DNA of 64,000 nucleotides from Collinsella aerofaciens (GTDB lineage Bacteria > Actinomycetota > Coriobacteriia > Coriobacteriales > Coriobacteriaceae), in contig NZ_CABJFS010000003.1 of assembly GCF_902364945.1 (NCBI RefSeq), positions 201,981 through 265,980 of the forward strand. Direction: 5' to 3'. The notes beneath the pieces were generated by a model. The model made no database searches. It saw only the letters and a program-made list of their open reading frames with translations, and was not told the origin of the DNA. Below are positions 62,231 through 64,000 of the stretch, one piece after another (position 1 is the first letter of the stretch; every line of letters begins with the position of its first letter). Made by a program: the position numbers and the translations under genes.

Positions 62231-63712
62231 TTAGCGATGGAAGAAACCGCGGCGCTCAAACTTGGGCTCGCAGCACACGTTGATGCCCAACTTGCGCAGT
62301 ACCGTCTCGTCCGTCGGCGAGATAATCACGCTAAAGAAGGCATCGCAACCGCGCAGCTGCTCCAGGCCCGAAAGGACGCGAGCGGCCGTCTCACTCGTGG
62401 CCGAGGTGATCGACAGCGCCATAAGCGTCTCATCGGTGTGGAGGCGCGGGTTTTTGCTGCCCAGGAAATGCGTCTTGAGCTTGCTGATGGGCTCGATCGC
62501 CTCATCGCTAATGACCTCGAGCTCAAGGTCGACGCCCGAGACATGCTTGAGGGCGTTCATAATGAGCGAACTTGCGGCGCCCAGGCGCGTGGAGGTCTTA
62601 CCGGTCACCACGGAGCCATCGGGCATGACCATGGCACCCACGGGACCACCCGTCAGCTGCTCCCTGGTGAGGGCCGCCGAGCGCGCCGGTGAGTAGTTCT
62701 TATCGATGCCGGCTTTCTTCATAATAATCTTGAGACGGTCGACTTGCTCATCGCCCACGCCGGTACGGCGCACATTTTCGACCGCGGTAAAGTAGCGGCG
62801 GACGATCTCCATCTTGGAAGCGTCGCGGCAGGCATCGTCATCGGTGATGGCAAAACCGACCATATTGACGCCCATGTCCGTAGGGCTCTGGTAGGGGCTC
62901 TTGCCCAGGATCTTTTCCATCAGGGCACGGACTACCGGGAAGGCCTCGACGTCGCGGTTGTAGTTGACCGTGGTCTTGTTGTAGGCCTCCAGGTGGAAGG
63001 AGTCGATGATGTTGGCGTCATCGAGGTCTGCCGTGGCGGCCTCGTAGGCAATATTGACCGGATGCGTAAGGGGCAGATTCCAAACCGGGAAGGTCTCGAA
63101 TTTGGCATAGCCGGCGGCCGTGCCATGCTTGTGCTCGTGATAGAGCTGAGACAGGCAAGTGGCGAGCTTGCCCGAGCCAGGGCCGGGCGCCGTCACGACA
63201 ACGAGCGGTCGGGTGGTCTCGACAAACTCGTTCTTGCCATAGCCGTCGTCGGACACAATCAGATCGACATCGTGCGGATACCCCTCGATGGGATAGTGCA
63301 GCTTGGCGGGAATACCGAGCGCGTTCAGGCGGTTGCGGAACACATCGGCAGCGGGCTGTCCAGCGTACTGGGTGATGACCACGGCCGCGACAGCAAAGCC
63401 GTTGCCGCGGAACAGGTCAACCAGGCGCAGCACATCCTCGTCATAGGTAATGCCAAGGTCACCACGAGCCTTGTTTTTCTCGATATGGTTCGCGTTGATC
63501 GCGATGATAACCTCGACATCGTCGGCGATGCTCTTGAGCATGCGGAACTTGCTGTCCGGCTCAAAACCCGGTAGCACGCGGCTGGCATGATAGTCATCGA
63601 ACAGCTTGCCGCCAAACTCCAAATACAGCTTGCCGCCAAACTGCGAGATGCGCTCCTTAATGTGAGCAGCCTGCAGCTCGATATACTTCGCGTTGTCGAA
63701 ACCCTGGCGCAT
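62231..63712 (-). CDS. DUF1846 (UPF0371) family protein
   Basis: A 493-residue protein of the DUF1846 family, known from many Gram-positives and of uncertain function; structures show a nucleotide-hydrolase-like core plus a pyrophosphatase-like region. FGGKLYLEFGGKLFDDYHAS near residue 25, VVTAPGPGSGKLATCLSQLYHE near 172 (P-loop-like GPGSGK) and GAMVMPDGSVVTGKTSTRLGA near 361 are typical. Length fits the family. It stands alone with its own terminator. Confidence 0.85.
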   Translation of the reverse strand: MRQGFDNAKYIELQAAHIKERISQFGGKLYLEFGGKLFDDYHASRVLPGFEPDSKFRMLKSIADDVEVIIAINANHIEKNKARGDLGITYDEDVLRLVDLFRGNGFAVAAVVITQYAGQPAADVFRNRLNALGIPAKLHYPIEGYPHDVDLIVSDDGYGKNEFVETTRPLVVVTAPGPGSGKLATCLSQLYHEHKHGTAAGYAKFETFPVWNLPLTHPVNIAYEAATADLDDANIIDSFHLEAYNKTTVNYNRDVEAFPVVRALMEKILGKSPYQSPTDMGVNMVGFAITDDDACRDASKMEIVRRYFTAVENVRRTGVGDEQVDRLKIIMKKAGIDKNYSPARSAALTREQLTGGPVGAMVMPDGSVVTGKTSTRLGAASSLIMNALKHVSGVDLELEVISDEAIEPISKLKTHFLGSKNPRLHTDETLMALSITSATSETAARVLSGLEQLRGCDAFFSVIISPTDETVLRKLGINVCCEPKFERRGFFHR

Positions 63713-63821
63713 GTATGGCTCCCGTCCCGTTTCGTAAATTAAGTTCCTACGCGATTATAACGGAGCCCGCCCTCCCCGATAACCAGACCATCAACAGGCA
63801 CCAACCAAACACGCCATCGAT

Positions 63822-63890
63822 AAGTTGCGGTGAAATAGCTCCTGTTTAACCCCTCAAGACGGCCAAACGGGAACTATTCCACCGCAACTT
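63822..63890. repeat. AGTTGCGGTGAAATA palindrome copy 3
   Basis: AAGTTGCGGTGAAATAG (63822-63838) pairs with CTATTCCACCGCAACTT (63874-63890), one mismatch. It lies upstream of the DUF1846 gene. Just beyond it, GCAAATTAACCTGACCCC and TTTGC form another short inverted repeat resembling the loops of the other elements. Confidence 0.8.
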
Positions 63891-63966
63891 CCCCTTTTGG
63901 CGCAAATTAACCTGACCCCTTTGCACCAACAGCAGAAACGTCGCGGGCAGAGAACGGACAGACACT

Positions 63967-64000
63967 ATGACCCAATCCGAGGGCACTAAAAAGATAGGAG
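63967..64000 (+). CDS. Possible gene start cut by the window edge
   Basis: An ATG at 63967 begins MTQSEGTKKIG and stays open to the end. The upstream site is weak and the fragment is too short to identify. Confidence 0.3.
   Translation, partial: MTQSEGTKKIG

Overview
The window is GC-rich, densely coded, bacterial chromosomal DNA. The gene content and order suggest an actinobacterium of the class Coriobacteriia, most likely Collinsella or a close relative. The pointers are a division cluster without ftsA but with sepF, yggT and divIVA, a four-domain ribosomal protein S1, pyrG next to xerD, class A RNase P RNA, and strong C/G third-position codon use. The genus is inferred from gene style, not from a database match.

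Left part (1-35 kb) is housekeeping and metabolism in short units on both strands: moeA (cut by the window edge), a CLC-type anion transporter, a lipid kinase, a small GGQ release-factor-like protein, xpt, an MFS exporter, a MetY-type sulfhydrylase, a C_GCAxxG_C_C protein, yigZ, rnpB, rpsA, two HAD phosphatases, a cysteine desulfidase (cyuA), rpiB, ndk, argH, argG, polA, an M18 aminopeptidase, yaaA, a TPP riboswitch with thiC then thiD, an SGNH hydrolase, a PARG-like protein, a Bax-inhibitor-1 protein, a Pit phosphate transporter with its DUF47 partner, and a nitroreductase.

Right part (34.7-63.7 kb) is almost entirely minus strand. Read in the direction of transcription it holds a DUF1846 gene, a winged-helix-like gene, pyrG, xerD, and then the division and cell-wall cluster mraZ-rsmH-ftsL-ftsI-murF-mraY-murD-ftsW-murG-murC-murB-ftsQ-ftsZ. 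pgeF (ylmD) follows ftsZ. In many Gram-positives pgeF is followed directly by yggS-sepF-yggT-divIVA. Here a complete pstS-pstC-pstA-pstB-phoU phosphate operon sits between pgeF and yggS, and pstS overlaps the pgeF stop.

The intergenic DNA is rich in palindromes. The most striking is a 218-bp array at 28413-28630 of six ~16-18-bp repeats in strictly alternating orientation, separated by spacers of 23-24 bp. Also present are three copies of an AGTTGCGGTGAAATA palindrome, two near-identical 40-bp TGGGACAAA palindromes, and several nested hairpin elements with outer arms of 14-34 bp. No transposase, phage, CRISPR-Cas or toxin-antitoxin genes were recognised, and no tRNA or rRNA genes were found.
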